From assembly GCA_037952775.1 (NCBI GenBank), contig JBANAY010000003.1:13516001-13580000 (forward strand): 64,000 nt of DNA, given 5' to 3'. Below the pieces are notes generated by a model. That model did no database searches. It saw only the letters and a list, made by a program, of their open reading frames with translations, and was not told the DNA's origin. The first letter of the stretch is position 1; the number at the start of each line of letters is the position of its first letter. This DNA comes from Clonostachys chloroleuca. Taxonomy: Eukaryota > Ascomycota > Sordariomycetes > Hypocreales > Bionectriaceae. Shown here piece after piece: positions 42,536 to 53,552 of the stretch. Both the position numbers and the translations under genes were made by a program.

Positions 42536-43762
42536 AAGCAATACAATTACTCATTTCAACATGTACGAGGACAGCTGGTGTGTACGCGGGCAGCTAGCCA
42601 TGTGCGATACTATACGCACTCTCAGATGAACTATTACAAAGCGTCCTGAGGGAAAGAAGAGCAACAAGGACTCTACCGTGGCCACCCCCGAAAGGCGTGA
42701 TTACACAACCATTTATCATATTAAGGTCTGGGGGGAACTGTAATATTTGTGTTGTTACGTATGCATTCCTCTCTTCCACAGATTAAATGCTCTATTGTTA
42801 GTCGTCCTTCTGACTGGAAATACTACGAAGCCGACTGTTTCCTCGTTCAAAATAAAATATCAAGATATCTGATCGCTTCTCACACTCCTGCAATCAGGCT
42901 CAGTGCGGCCAGCTGGCGTCGGGCGAGAGAAGTTACCAGCGCTCGGACTGCTCAAGCATAATAACCAGCCCACGGCGGACTTTTTTTTTTGTACGGATTC
43001 GCGAACTATCGCGTCTCGGAACAACGCCTCAGAAGTTGACAGACACGAGACAACTATTTTTTTTCAACCAACGCGACAGTTAGGAAAGCCAACATTAACT
43101 CAACCTATGTTGCATTTATTTCTCAAAGGCGGAGTGTTTGCCGGCAAAGCTGCTCAAGCAACTCTCGATGGTCACTTTCCAAGTCAGCATTACGAATGTC
43201 GGGAGCGATGGTGAAAATGTCACGTCTCAGACTAAAGCCATTAAATTTTGAAGAGCATTCCAAGAAGTGGTGAGATGAACAGTGCCTTGCACACCCTGCA
43301 ATCTAGACTCTTTCGTCGTGTCTCGGGTTCTCGGCATAAGCCTACGAATATCCCTGGGCACTACACGATATAGCATGGCTTTCGTTATTGCCATGATCAG
43401 CAGTCTCTGATTAATTTATACTGTTTCATCGTGTCTCGGTATAATGCTAGCTTCAGCCCACCTATATTGTGTAGCATGGAAACGATTTGGCTGCTATTGC
43501 ATCTCCCCACCCTCATATCAAGCGTCAAAAGATAATACAGTGGGAGCAGCTCAGTCTGCAGTTGAGAGAGCACTAGTAAGCGCCTACTATTTCAGGGTTC
43601 GGTTGCTGTATCAATGTCCATAGTTATCCAGCCGACATCAGCCGCTACACAAACTGCGTTTATTGATAAGGACCCTCCTCTTTTGTACCCCAGTAAGTTG
43701 TCCTTATTACCATCATAGATAGTTCCCTGTTACTAACATAGGCACCTTCATCATTAGGCAAA

Positions 43763-44560
43763 ATGAGTTTCAAACGTGAAGAACTTGACTCTAGAGGCGA
43801 CACTTTAATCATTCTACCGGCAAAGAGGAACCCCCAAGTTTCATCAGCCCAGGCTAGGAAACTTGAAACCGTGGGGTTGTGTCATGGGTACCATTTCTTA
43901 TGCTCAAAGAAGCACCTTACTTCAGCATCGCCTCGTGCTGACAAAATGTTCTCGAGTGGGTTCAAAGAAGCGATTCCAGAGGATGACGATGGGCTCTTTC
44001 ATTGGACGTTCGAACCAATTTTTGATCCAGATGCTTTTAAGATTGTGATGAAAATCATTCACGGAAAAACTCGGGATATTGCTCGCACAGTTACAGTCAC
44101 GCAGTTAGCTCAAATCTCTGCTATTGTTGATGACTTAGAGTGTTATGAGGCTCTATGGTTTTTTGCTAAAGGGTGGCTTTTCAACCTAAGATCTATTGCC
44201 GCCCTATTAAATGGTGAAGATATTGCCCGACTTATTTTAATCGCGTTCGTCTTCGACGAGCCGGCCTTGTTCGAATCTTAAACCAAAAAAGCTGTCACAG
44301 AGCTCTGGAGTCCTATATTCACAGCTAAGCTCCCAATACGCCCCATAATACTTGGTGAGCCGAACTCTCCCTTGCAACCAAATAGAGCACTAACTGAACC
44401 AGAACACATTCAGCAGCGGAGGAGCACCGTTTTTGAAAATTTAGTTAAAGGATTACATGAGGTAGAAAATTAGTTACTGGACCAAAAGCTGGGCTGCAGC
44501 TTCGGGTGCAGAGCTATATTGCTTGGGACATTTTGTTCTCACCTCTGATGATGTTTTTGG
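43763..44560 (+). pseudogene. BTB/POZ-domain protein with stops
   Basis: ATG 43763 opens a protein with LDSRGDTLIILPAKRN, SKKHLTSASPRADKMFSSGF, WTFEPIFDPDAFKIVMKIIH and the BTB-type helices VTVTQLAQISAIVDDLECYE. This is the pattern of fungal BTB proteins of about 300 aa. TAA at 44279-44281 stops the frame after FES, yet readable homology goes on in the same frame (TKKAVTELW), then a TAG near 44472, then LLDQKLGCSFGCRAILLGTF. The conserved CSFEC-like motif near the end is a usual landmark of this family. The gene is thus interrupted by at least two stops. Such BTB proteins are numerous in fungi and mostly uncharacterised. Confidence 0.65.
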
Positions 44561-44839
44561 GAAAGGGAGGACAAGGTACGAATCGGAATCAGTGATGTTT
44601 GTAAATGATCACGTGACTAAGACAGGCTACCAATCAGACATGGGGTCAGAGTGTTTTAGGCAGTCGACGATTGGCTGTGAGTTGTCACTTGGGATATCAA
44701 TAGCCGACAAATAGCCGACCATAAGCCAGGAAGCCAGCCTCGGTTTCGACATTCAATCACTGATCTAGAGAGAGACCAATCAATGGCAGTTTGCAACACA
44801 AACATTTTGAAAGATGAACATAGACATTCTACCCTAAAT

Positions 44840-45631
44840 CTAGACTCCTGGGAATCTCAAATCCTTAACTGATCCAAACAGCCATGTTTCTATCTCATCA
44901 AGGGCCAGAAGATCATTCTCTGGTGCCACGCAAGAAGCGTTGGGATCATACCAAGGATAGGTCCTTTTAACTCCCTCGAGCGACGCACCTAAGGCACGAG
45001 CACTGTCAAAGTCAATAATAACGGGCCGGTCTTCATCATCCAGCATGATATTGGCCGGCGTGACGTCGTTGTGTGCAAAGCCGAGTGCATGCAGATGCTG
45101 CAGTGCACTGCGTAGAAGTCCCGGCCACTCTCTCATGACATCGGTGACGAGCAGGCGGCCACTCTCAATGAAGTGGTGCCTGTTTAGGCTTCCTGGGTTG
45201 ACACGCTGCTTCAGCGATTCTTTGTACTGCTGAAAGCACAGACCGGACGCTCTTCCGTTGGCATCCACGCAGCCGTGGTACACTGCCAGGCCGGGGTGCG
45301 GGTTGCGTCTGATGACCTCGCACACCTCAATCTCGCTTTTGATCCGCGCCTCCAGGCTATCGTCAAGGTAATCGTTGAGGCTGGGCTTTTTGATGTAGTC
45401 ATGACTATTAAGTGCGACGACAGTCCAGCGTGAGAGGATCTTGGGAGCCCGGTTCTCTCGCTGGACCTCTGCTTTGTCTTCAAGCTCAGACAAATCGGTG
45501 GGCTGCTTCCTCCGGTTTTGGGAGTAGCCAACATAGCATTTCCCATCTTCTTCAACAATGAATCTAACACGATGGAACCGGAGGCCCTCCCCAGTTCTTT
45601 TGAAGGTCTCGTTCTTCTGGAGGACATTCAT
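44840..45631 (-). CDS. Small protein-kinase-like protein
   Basis: One exon of 263 aa. The C-terminal half has the catalytic-loop motif HNDVTPANIML (H187, D189, N194) and VIIDFDSARALG (D207 at the DFG position, read DFD), preceded by a helix with GLLRSALQHLHALGFAH. A possible alpha-C glutamate lies in ARIKSEIEVCEVI (E100). The N-lobe lacks a glycine-rich loop, and the usual beta-3 lysine is uncertain (K81 or K82). Such short kinases with a weak N-lobe are common in accessory regions of ascomycetes; activity is plausible but unproven. It has no close relationship to the kinase-like part of the 35.7 kb gene. The start at 45631 is the first ATG of the frame. Confidence 0.7.
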   Translation of the reverse strand: MNVLQKNETFKRTGEGLRFHRVRFIVEEDGKCYVGYSQNRRKQPTDLSELEDKAEVQRENRAPKILSRWTVVALNSHDYIKKPSLNDYLDDSLEARIKSEIEVCEVIRRNPHPGLAVYHGCVDANGRASGLCFQQYKESLKQRVNPGSLNRHHFIESGRLLVTDVMREWPGLLRSALQHLHALGFAHNDVTPANIMLDDEDRPVIIDFDSARALGASLEGVKRTYPWYDPNASCVAPENDLLALDEIETWLFGSVKDLRFPGV

Positions 45632-46007
45632 TACAAGAACAATTTGGGAGTGGGATGTGGATGATACAAGGGAGAAGATTGATCAGAGAGACGAAATTTT
45701 TGAGGTGCGGGGGATCCCCGGCTATAAATACTATAAATAGACTCATTAGGTTCCGCAAATCAAGACACCACGTCACAGAACAACGAATATGCAAGTAATC
45801 CCTAATCATGGGGTGCACATCCGCCTAACTGACGCACATAGACGCTTTGTGAAAATTTTCACCGGTACTTATTTTTTATTTGGAGGGGATAAATCTGAAA
45901 CAAATAGATAGTGGCTGGTGGTTGAACACCTGCAGCCTAATGATATGTAAGCTACATGACCACTATAAAATATAAAAGAAACTACTGCTCCCCCATCTCA
46001 AAACTAA
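45632..46007. other. Gap, no gene seen
   Basis: Upstream region of the kinase-like gene. Short frames on both strands without support. Confidence 0.4.
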
Positions 46008-46193
46008 TCAGGTAGATTTCGGTGCAACATAATTGACGGAGTGGATACAATTCGTTTTCCCGCAATCCGCCGTTTTCACAGGCGTGCCATTACCGACCGA
46101 AGAGTGGTCACACATAACGACAAGGGTGCCGAGGTTTCGTCGTTTAGCTAGCAGCTTGTTAGTTCCATCAGCACTTGCGGAGCAGATAATCAA
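46008..46193 (-). CDS. Possible C-terminal exon of a small secreted protein
   Basis: A frame of 61 codons: a dibasic-like KRR processing site followed by a segment with regularly spaced cysteines (VVMCDHSSVG, then TADCGKTNCIHS). This resembles the mature part of fungal small secreted cysteine-rich proteins. No signal peptide is encoded by this frame, so an upstream exon would be required; it was not found. It may be a relic. Confidence 0.25.
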   Translation of the reverse strand: MIICSASADGTNKLLAKRRNLGTLVVMCDHSSVGNGTPVKTADCGKTNCIHSVNYVAPKST

Positions 46194-46639
46194 ATTACCT
46201 TTATAGTGACTGATAATAGATTCCTCAGCTGAGCTTCAAGAGGAAGTGGTAAAACTGGGATATATGTTGTTGCTTGGGAGCGTATTACTACAAGGTTTTG
46301 AACATCTCTAACGTGGAGAATGAGAGATCTTTTTATATCGAGGCTCTACCCAAGCTCGCCGTGATTTCAAAGAACCATTCATACCAGTTGGCTGAACGAT
46401 GGCACCCTATGCGTCATCCAACTAATGGAACAGATGCAAGGATGAGACTGAAGTAGGTGCATAGGATCCGCATTCTGCCAACAACAACCCCCGGTCAGGT
46501 TGCCCAATTTGGTTATCATTTGTATCTTTCTTGGCAAAGACACGTGCTATGCATGTGTAAGCATGACCCTACTGTCGTGGCCAGGAGCCAAGTGTCAGCA
46601 CTACGATGAACATGGCGTGACGCTTTACTTCGTTTGTTA

Positions 46640-46880
46640 GCTGAGACAGACCATAGCACAAATAATAGAACACCCCTTAGCACAGATATTGCGCATGCTG
46701 CAGGCCATGGCGCAGGTTTAGCATAGATTCGAGCTAGCCGTATCACAGGTATGAGCACAAGTCATACATACATAGCACATGTCATAGAACAAGCCATAGC
46801 ACACTCTATAGCACAGATCTTAGCATAGATTTGAGCTAGACATATCACAGGTCATAGCACAGGTCGCAGAACATGTAAAA
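46640..46880 (-). repeat. Imperfect short repeats with CATAGCACAG core
   Basis: About ten variants of ATAGCACAG, TAGCATAGATT and ATCACAGGT follow one another with irregular spacing of about 10-20 bp. A second GAGCTAG/ATAGATTTGAGCTAG pair is included. Confidence 0.65.
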
Positions 46881-47149
46881 AGTGATGAAAAAATAGAAAA
46901 CAAATTTAGTATCCGGATTAATAGTTTACATCCCCTCACCCGATACTGACTCTGCCCTTCTGGTTGTTTTTATGGTGAGGCTCCACAATAGCCACATTTG
47001 TAATCCACCGGCTTCCCGCCACAAACTGGGCATGGGGCTTCTGACATTTGGTTGACAGTGAAGTCAGCTTCTGTAAGTATTAGCGTAAATGTCCTCAACT
47101 AAATTTTAATTATTAATTATTAGGCATAGACCCCAGCAAGGCTGGTCGT

Positions 47150-47400
47150 CCAGGCGGTCCAGGATGTTAGCTCAAGACAATATCCTGAGCTAAGCTTTAA
47201 TTCTTCAAGCACGCCAAGGTGGGTAACATCAGCTAGAAGCATTGTACTCAGCTTAAGCGAGAATACTGCTGGTTCTTGGTGCAAACACACCAGTAGCTTC
47301 CCTGTTTGGGCCCGAACAGGGATTGAGCTCAGGACATTATGCTCAGCTCAGGCGGGGATAAGTTGGGATCTTAACTCCGAGCTCAGGACAATATCCCTAG
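47150..47400 (+). repeat. GAGCTCAGGACA hairpin-like boxes
   Basis: Boxes of the form (T)TAGCTCAAGACAATATCCTGAGCTAA and GAGCTCAGGACATTATGCTCAGCTC recur three times. Each contains inverted half-sites (GAGCT/AGCTC), so each could fold. A related pair lies at 50785-50870. Confidence 0.6.
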
Positions 47401-47679
47401 CTAGAATTCATCACCAATTATTAAGCACAGGTTTCAGCAAGCTGAGGCTATATTGATACTATTGCATCCCGACTGAATTTGTAATGAGTCTAGGTTGGGA
47501 CAGGGTTTGTCTGGGATTTTTTATGACACGTTGTCTCGTCACCTGCATGTGGAGGGCGGGGTCCGATGATTGCACTACTATCACAACTCAAATCCAAAAT
47601 CCAGATGAGGCGCTTGATACTTTATACGAAACACTAGTACATTATCCTACACTAGTGGCGACCACACACAAGATAATTG

Positions 47680-47868
47680 TTACACCACACCCTGGTTATC
47701 CATCTTCGAGCCCGCGGTGAGGCGATCTAGGGGCACATTAACATACAAACATCGCTGAACGGGAGAAGTAACGCAAGCGACCCACCACTGCTTCGGGGCA
47801 CAATTCTCGCAAGCTTCGCCGTTCGTTTTGATACCTGGAGCTGGGCCGCCCTCACACCACTTGCACAT
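47680..47868 (-). CDS. Small cysteine-rich peptide of unknown function
   Basis: The open frame of 62 codons starts MCKWCEGGPAPG, continues NGEACENCAPKQWWVACV and ends hydrophilic. Seven cysteines fall in about 40 residues. The start has a purine at -3 (AAAAAGATG). There is no signal peptide in this frame. Small Cys-rich proteins of this size are common in fungi, but a chance frame cannot be excluded. Confidence 0.3.
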   Translation of the reverse strand: MCKWCEGGPAPGIKTNGEACENCAPKQWWVACVTSPVQRCLYVNVPLDRLTAGSKMDNQGVV

Positions 47869-48214
47869 CTTTTTCAGGATTATCTTGTGAATAACGAGTC
47901 GTTAGTCTGAGTTGAGAAAGTGCAAGAACGTTGCTATCGACCCACAAAAACTTTGATTTTATCAATTTAGAGCCAGGATGCTGGAATTGGTTTCGATTGT
48001 TGGAGGGGAAATTCGCGGCACTGGGATAAGCGGAGGATGGAGGCCTTTAATAAATTAATCATTAGGCTGCAGTGTGTCCACATTTAGGCTTCTGTGGCTG
48101 ACGAGGCTGATGAGCAACGCCACATGAGGCGGGGTACATTTACCGCTGACTCTGCGTCATTTGAAAAGTCTTTCAAACAATCTCAACCCCCTCCATCCCA
48201 CCCGTGGCTGCACA
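47869..48214. other. Short gap, likely promoter region of the next gene
   Basis: No gene. The region ends with the CAACCCCCTCCATCCCACC pyrimidine-rich stretch usual just before fungal starts. Confidence 0.4.
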
Positions 48215-48900
48215 ATGGCATCAACCTCTGATGATGATCAAGCTCCAGAAGCCTCCCAATTTTCCTCATTTGAAGAAGCCACGAGGTTTTTCCAAGAGAA
48301 TGGCTTTCTATACCAGACTATTCCAGAAATCGGAAAGCTTTTCACCTCATTAGGCCCTGAAGCGAAGACCCGGGATGGATTCAATAAATATTTCAAGGAT
48401 ATTGTTTTCCATCATCAGGTAAGTCATGCTTAATGGTAACTAAATCGGATTCTAAAACCCCCAGCACCTGAAGCAGTTTTTAGAGCCCTACACTCAAAAT
48501 TTGCCAGCTTATGCGATCTCACTTGGCGCCGACCCAACGCATTACTTCACACTCACTGTAGACCAAGAGATTCATCAGGGTCATGGTCAACCTATTGCAG
48601 TGTACATCTGGCGCGAAGGTACAAAGCTGGAATGCGCTCAGGGCTCTCCATCAGGCAAATTTATCACCCAACAGTGGGGAAACCGCATGTTTTTAATACC
48701 ATATCCCCAGATAAAGGGCCAGTTTAAAGAAATCCCAGCAATAATGGAAGGAGGCGGCATGTGAGTAGGATTGCTTAGTTTTTGATATTTCGCATTTTGT
48801 TGACTCTATTAGTTTGATAACACATCCGCGGCTGGGGTTCCTTGTGAACAGCGGGTTATCGGTAGGCTGGGTATGGCCATCATCGAACAATAATGCGTAG
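48215..48900 (+). CDS. Hypothetical 195-aa protein, three exons
   Basis: Exons are 48215-48418, 48465-48760 and 48813-48900. The introns are 48419-48464 (GTAAGT...CCCCAG) and 48761-48812 (GTGAGT...ATTAG). The total is 588 nt, 195 aa, with all phases consistent. The protein starts MASTSDDDQAPEASQFSSFE, then a helical part (EEATRFFQENGFLYQTIPEI), then a beta-rich part (HYFTLTVDQEIHQGHGQPIA, VYIWREGTKLE) and ends LGFLVNSGLSVGWVWP. I recognise no family. An upstream in-frame ATG at 48161 is possible, but the ATG at 48215 has the better context (CACAATGG). It faces the zinc-finger gene tail to tail, with only 39 bp between the two stop codons. Confidence 0.65.
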
Positions 48901-48939
48901 ATAGTATACATGATCTTCTCTTGTCCGATTTCAGAGTCC

Positions 48940-49965
48940 CTAAATGACGCCTGGGCCCCACACCTTTTCATGAACAAAACAGTTCCAATGGGGGTTGAAT
49001 GAAGGTGGAGCTTCACTTTCAAAAAGTGAATTAATATACCTTGGTTGCTCCTGAGAGTTAATGGAAATGCTGCCACTTGGTTCTGCTGGCAACGGTTGAC
49101 CAAGATCAAGACCAGGAAAAGAAGGCTGAGCAGTCGAAGGAAACCCTCTCACCGCGGTTTCAACAAAAGGCAGCGGCAAATCATTCTGACTGTTGATGGT
49201 CCGAGAGCTCGATTGCATATGTGCAAGTGGTACAGCCGTACTGCCTAATATTGGACGTGATGAATACTCATCTCTAGTTTGAGCAGTTTCAAACCGGTTC
49301 AGAGATTCTGTGGGCAAAGTGACGGACTCACCACCCACAACGGTAACAGAATCTGTCGTAGGCAAAGTCACAGACTCAACATCCACAACGTTGGCAGGGT
49401 CTGTCGTAGGCCTCCTTCTGCGTCTCTTGTATCCACGTACAACATGGTCTTTGGAGTCTTGTCCCATCTGCCTCTCGATCTCCCCTTCCCGTAAGCTACG
49501 CATCTTCTGCACCGGCTCATCTTTTTCGTTCTTGACGCATTCGTGTGCGTAAAGGAATTTATAAGCACATCCGAACTCACGCGAACAGGTAGGACATATG
49601 TCTATTTTCTGGAGGTCTATAACAAATATGTTAGAATTGAGCCTAACCCTGAGAAGGTAACACCTACGCGAAGCGCCATGACGCAAAAGCTGGCTTCTTG
49701 TGTCGAATGAAGAAGTGCATTGAGTACATTGAAAAGGTTTGGAAAGCTGATTTACAACGTTTGTAAATGTTGCTCCAAGAAATCCGCTCAGTTGGCCAAC
49801 GACCGTGAATATATCTCCCTGTGGTGCTGTTTGTTAGGATCCGAAGAATCAGAATGAGAGTTTGCTCACCTGCAGAGATTGGAAATGCACGATGAGGTGT
49901 CTGTGTAGTTCGAGAATGGATGCACAAGGCACTGAGCACAAACTGCAATTCAAGCCTTGATCCAT
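48940..49965 (-). CDS. C2H2-type zinc-finger protein, three exons
   Basis: Exons are 49965-49870, 49818-49668 and 49616-48940. The introns are 49869-49819 (GTGAGC...CCACAG) and 49667-49617 (GTAGGT...TTATAG). The total is 924 nt, 307 aa. Splicing rebuilds three fingers: CSLCSVPCASILELHRHLIVH (a C-x2-C...H-x3-5-H finger) in exon 1; CTQC..., closed by HGASH across intron 2; and a C-x2-C...H-x-C finger with CPTCSREFGC and YAHEC in exon 3. The rebuilt second finger is good evidence for the splice choice. A basic patch (RGYKRRRRRP) may be a nuclear localisation signal. The C-terminal half is Ser/Pro/Thr-rich with a repeated TLPT/VGGESVTLPT pattern, as in transcription factors. It ends very near the convergent gene at 48215-48900. 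Confidence 0.7.
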
Positions 49966-50130
49966 GGCATCAAAAGTGAAAAGGACAATCTTGCCCTTCA
50001 TTCATAAATTAGCCGCTCAGGGGTTTGTCTAGTAGGGATTATCAGGTGACACTGTTTGAAATGACTCAATGTCACATGATGTCGCATCCTAGCCTACCCT
50101 AAAGCTTTCCTATCCTCATTTATTGTCGCC

Positions 50131-50205
50131 TGATGGTCCATTGGTGTAGTGGTCATACACCTAGATAGCTCTGGAAGCTGTCGGTTCACCCGGTCAGAAC
50201 CAAAC
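50131..50205 (+). other. Degenerate tRNA-like sequence (possible SINE head)
   Basis: Contains an A-box match (TGGTGTAGTGG) and, about 30 nt further, a B-box-like GGTTCACCC. A perfect 4-bp D stem (GGTG/CACC) and a 5-bp anticodon-like stem (ATAGC/GCTGT) can be drawn, but the T arm and acceptor stem pair poorly. It is not a functional tRNA; it could be a decayed tRNA or a tRNA-derived SINE. Confidence 0.3.
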
Positions 50206-50784
50206 CATACCGTTAGGCTACTGACTAATGCGGAATACGCCGTACCTACAGCCAATAGCAATGAACTTCTAATATGGTGATGCGAGTCAATGCGAGACCC
50301 ACTGGGGTTTACACAGCCAAAGACCAAGCGAGTAGCCGGTGTAGCGACTACCGATAACCCGCCCCACCGCCTTGCAGCCCCGACCTACAACCTGACCCCT
50401 GTCTGTCCTAGGTCCCGAGCGCTCATCCGCTATATGAGGGCCCGACCACCACCAAGTAATATATTGATAATGATGTGTGTGGTGTTGAACTGCTATGTAG
50501 TAGGGTGAGGGGATAAGGTGGGACGACAGGAGGAAGGACCCGCGCATCTGGAGGCTTGGACACAAGCTGAATTTCTCTTGAAAAGCCCCGTATCTTATGC
50601 CCCTAACGTAGGTGCTTGTAGCTTGGCCCGTAGCATGATACGCCCATGGTAATCAATTAATCATCAATCATGTAGTCGATTCCTCACCGGCCACTAAGAT
50701 CGGCACCTCTTAGGCGCTGAGCGTTGATTGAGGTGGAGACATTGTACTTAGCTAAATCGGTCCTTTGTGGGGCTGGGGTTTGGG

Positions 50785-50870
50785 ACAAGGATTGAGCTGA
50801 GGACATTGTACCCAGCTCAGTGAACCAGGGTATTAGCTCCGAGCTCGGGACAATGCTCTCAGCTAAATTT
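50785..50870 (+). repeat. Second block of GAGCTCAGGACA boxes
   Basis: Resembles 47325-47400: GGATTGAGCT.AGGACATT, CCAGCTCAG, TTAGCTCCGAGCTCGGGACAA, in the same order and orientation, with moderate divergence. Confidence 0.6.
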
Positions 50871-52016
50871 CGATTGGGAAGAATGTATGAAGCATAAGTT
50901 AGCATTCAAGATGAGGTGCATTTATGAATGGTCGTACATACAGATGGACTGACTAGAGGGATCGAGCGATATTACACGAAGATTCTTAACCATTTCAGGG
51001 GTTATCTGTATATGCATCGTGGCAGAGTAGGATAGCCGTTAGCTTTCATAATCTTCAATTATGATCGCCGTGGAGGCAATATTGTCGAACTGCCTAGCCA
51101 GCCTGCATGCACTGGGAGGTTAGTTTTCAGCTGCGCGTAGGCTGGCCGCATCAGATGTGACCTGCATGATAGCATTAGTGAAATAAGCACCAACGTGCAT
51201 CGTTGTTGACCAATGTTCAATGATGCTTGCAATTGGCTAATGTGGTAATGCCTCATCAGATCAAATCTGATTAATACGATCCTGGTTGATCAAGGTATAA
51301 AAAGAGAGCAAACGGTTAACGGATCAGCGCATAGTCGGAAGTCCTCGGGGAAGGTTAGATGAGGAAAGTGCGTTTTGGGGATCTCGACCTTTATTTTTGG
51401 TGTGAGTCTCGTTGTTTTTAAGATGATGTTGGCACTTGTCTCTTGTATGTTCAGGCAGCGCTGGAACATGATGTGTTGGGGCTGTATTGAACGATATATT
51501 CAAGCATTGAGATACCGTCAGAGTTAATTCATCCCGGGAAGTTGACTCCTACATTTAAGAAATGACAAGGGTTTAGCCAATATGCATGCAATGAAGCGAA
51601 GGGTGGTTGCGGCCATGTAGTTACCTTAGCGCAACGCTGACCACGTCAGAAGTTCGTTCGCGGAATTGAGAAATTGCCCAATCACTCTTGCTGCGTGATG
51701 TTTTGAAGGTCCCCACAACGAGATCGAGGTAACCGACTTGCATGAACTTTTCCAAGATCTTCCACATTGAGTAAAGACGACACGCACAGCTCCTGAAGGT
51801 GTTTGGCGGGTTTTTCAACGCTCTTGACTGTTGATAGAAGGTCAAGGTGATGCGAGGCCGCATTCTGCAACTATAAGAATGCACCGTATCCCCCTTACTC
51901 GCTAATTTGCTAATACGACCTTCCAGAATAACTTCTTGATTCCTTCATATTCAACCTCATATTGTCAATTTCCACCATCTACGGTTTTCCTCCCATTGTT
52001 TCCCATTGTTATCACT

Positions 52017-53552
52017 ATGACGCTCCCCCTCAGCAACGTCAGCCCGCCTCTCATCCAAGAGGCACTGTCCCAGCCGATGTCCATTTTGGACCTCTTCCTT
52101 CCTGGTTTCTCAAACATCACCAATGCTGCCAGTCAGGTCCTGAATGGCAACATGTCTGGCTACACCCAGCTAATGTGCCTCTTTGCACTGGCTGCGTTGT
52201 TGAAACCATATGTATTTCGATTCATAGATTGGTTCATTGATCACTTCAGTAAGTCATAAGAAACAGAATCACAGGACCCGGGCTCACTTCTACAAGCCTC
52301 GACTCTCCGGATCAAACGCCATGATGAAACATACGACATGATCCAAGCGTGGGTCTCAAATCATGGATTGGATGATGCCGCTTGTTCCATTCGCGCCAAG
52401 GTCAACACGAAACGAAGAACTCATAATACCTGCACTAAAAAGCCGCTCCAGTATAGTCCATGGGAAGGGGCTTTCTACTTCTGGTACAGGAGGTACTTGC
52501 TTTCGTACAAGACCACACAGGTGGATGTCGGCTTTCACAAGGAGGAACAGATCTCCATCACTTGTATCGGACGATCTCCGCAAATCCTGAAATGTCTTAT
52601 GGAAGACTGCCGACGTGAATATCTCGATGGATTGAAGAATAAAACAACTATCTATGCACATCGCGAAAATCACTGGAAAAAAGAAAAGGCGGTGGATGCT
52701 CGACCTCTTACGACCGTCATACTCGATGAAGAGCAAAAGGGTCAACTCATCAATGATATTAACAAATTCCTCGACCCAGGCACAAAAATACGATATTCCG
52801 ATCACTCGATCCCATACAAACGAGGATATCTTCTACATGGACCTCCTGGAACAGGAAAGACAAGCTTCAGCCTATCTATTGCCGGCGTATTGGATATGGA
52901 TATCTACGTCGTCAGCATCCCTAGCATGGATGATAAAAAGCTTAATGACCTATTTGGTGCGCTTCCAGATAAATGTGTCGTCTTGTTGGAGGACATTGAT
53001 GCCGCGGGAGCTACATTGTCTAGAGGCTCTGACACCGAAGATTCAGACAGCGATGTAGACACGAGGTCACCAAAAAAGGGGGTGACCCTTTCGGGCCTTT
53101 TGAATGTCCTTGATGGGGTTTCTTCTCAGGACGACCGAATTCTGGTCATGACAACCAATCATCCTGAAAAACTAGATGATGCCCTCACTCGGCCTGGTCG
53201 AGTAGATTTGAAGATTGCGTTCCAGCTTGCTAATGAAAGCATCGCCAATGAGATCTATCGCTTCATGTTCAAACAACCCGAACTCGATCATGGAAATGTT
53301 AGTCAACAAGGAGGCCATGATGAAAAAATCAAGAGACAGGCAGAGAATGAAGAGATCAAGGAACAGGCAAAGTTGTTTGCAGCGAAGATACCGGAGTCTG
53401 TGTTCAGCACAGCGGAGATTATAGCTTATCTCCAGCAACACTGGGATTCCCCGGCTAATGCAGTAAAACACTGTGGCCAATGGGTGGATGATCTTCATGA
53501 GGAAAAGAAGGCCAAGAAACGAGCGATGGGAAAGGGCGCCAGACAGGGTTAG
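52017..53552 (+). CDS. BCS1-like AAA ATPase (mitochondrial chaperone family)
   Basis: Exon 1 is 52017-52248, the intron 52249-52296 (GTAAGT...CTACAAG, 48 bp), exon 2 52297-53552; 495 aa. The intron choice restores the family motif HFTSTLRI..HDETYDM across the junction. The N-terminus has one hydrophobic segment (LMCLFALAALLKPYVF), expected to anchor it in the inner mitochondrial membrane. The BCS1-specific domain (PLQYSPWEGAFYFWYR) follows, then the AAA core: Walker A GPPGTGKT (259-266), Walker B VVLLEDID (305-312) and RPGRVD (376-381). An acidic serine insert lies in between. BCS1 translocates the Rieske protein in complex III assembly, but fungi have many divergent paralogues whose roles are unknown, and this one, in an accessory region, is probably such a paralogue. 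Confidence 0.88.

Larger units (their letters stand above)
40953..43762. other. Minisatellite-rich gap, no convincing gene
   Basis: Holds a 16-bp repeat (41218-41480), 19-bp repeats (42070-42265) and related GGTCCCAGGACAGC units (42395-42535), listed separately. The 152-codon frame 41861-42319 runs into the minisatellite and is not supported. 42600-43760 shows no domain. Confidence 0.45.
46194..47679. other. Repeat-rich gap
   Basis: Imperfect repeats with CATAGCACAG (about 46640-46880) and CTCAGGACA boxes (47150-47400) are listed separately. The plus-strand frames 46274-46456 and 47484-47720 have no domain signal. Confidence 0.45.
49966..52016. other. Gap with tRNA-like sequence and repeat boxes
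   Basis: Holds the tRNA-like element at 50131-50205 and a second GAGCTCAGGACA block (50785-50870). Other frames show no domain. The promoter of the BCS1-like gene should lie before 52017. Confidence 0.4.

Noticed and set aside
49045..49552. Plus-strand frames over the zinc-finger gene
   Set aside because: Antisense shadows of its exon 3; the minus strand carries the zinc-finger motifs and consistent introns.
52201..52296. Alternative introns in the BCS1-like gene (GTATTTCG donor at about 52211, or the ATCACAG acceptor)
   Set aside because: The first removes a conserved segment before the HFTST motif, and the second breaks the frame. Only the acceptor at 52296 restores the family motif.
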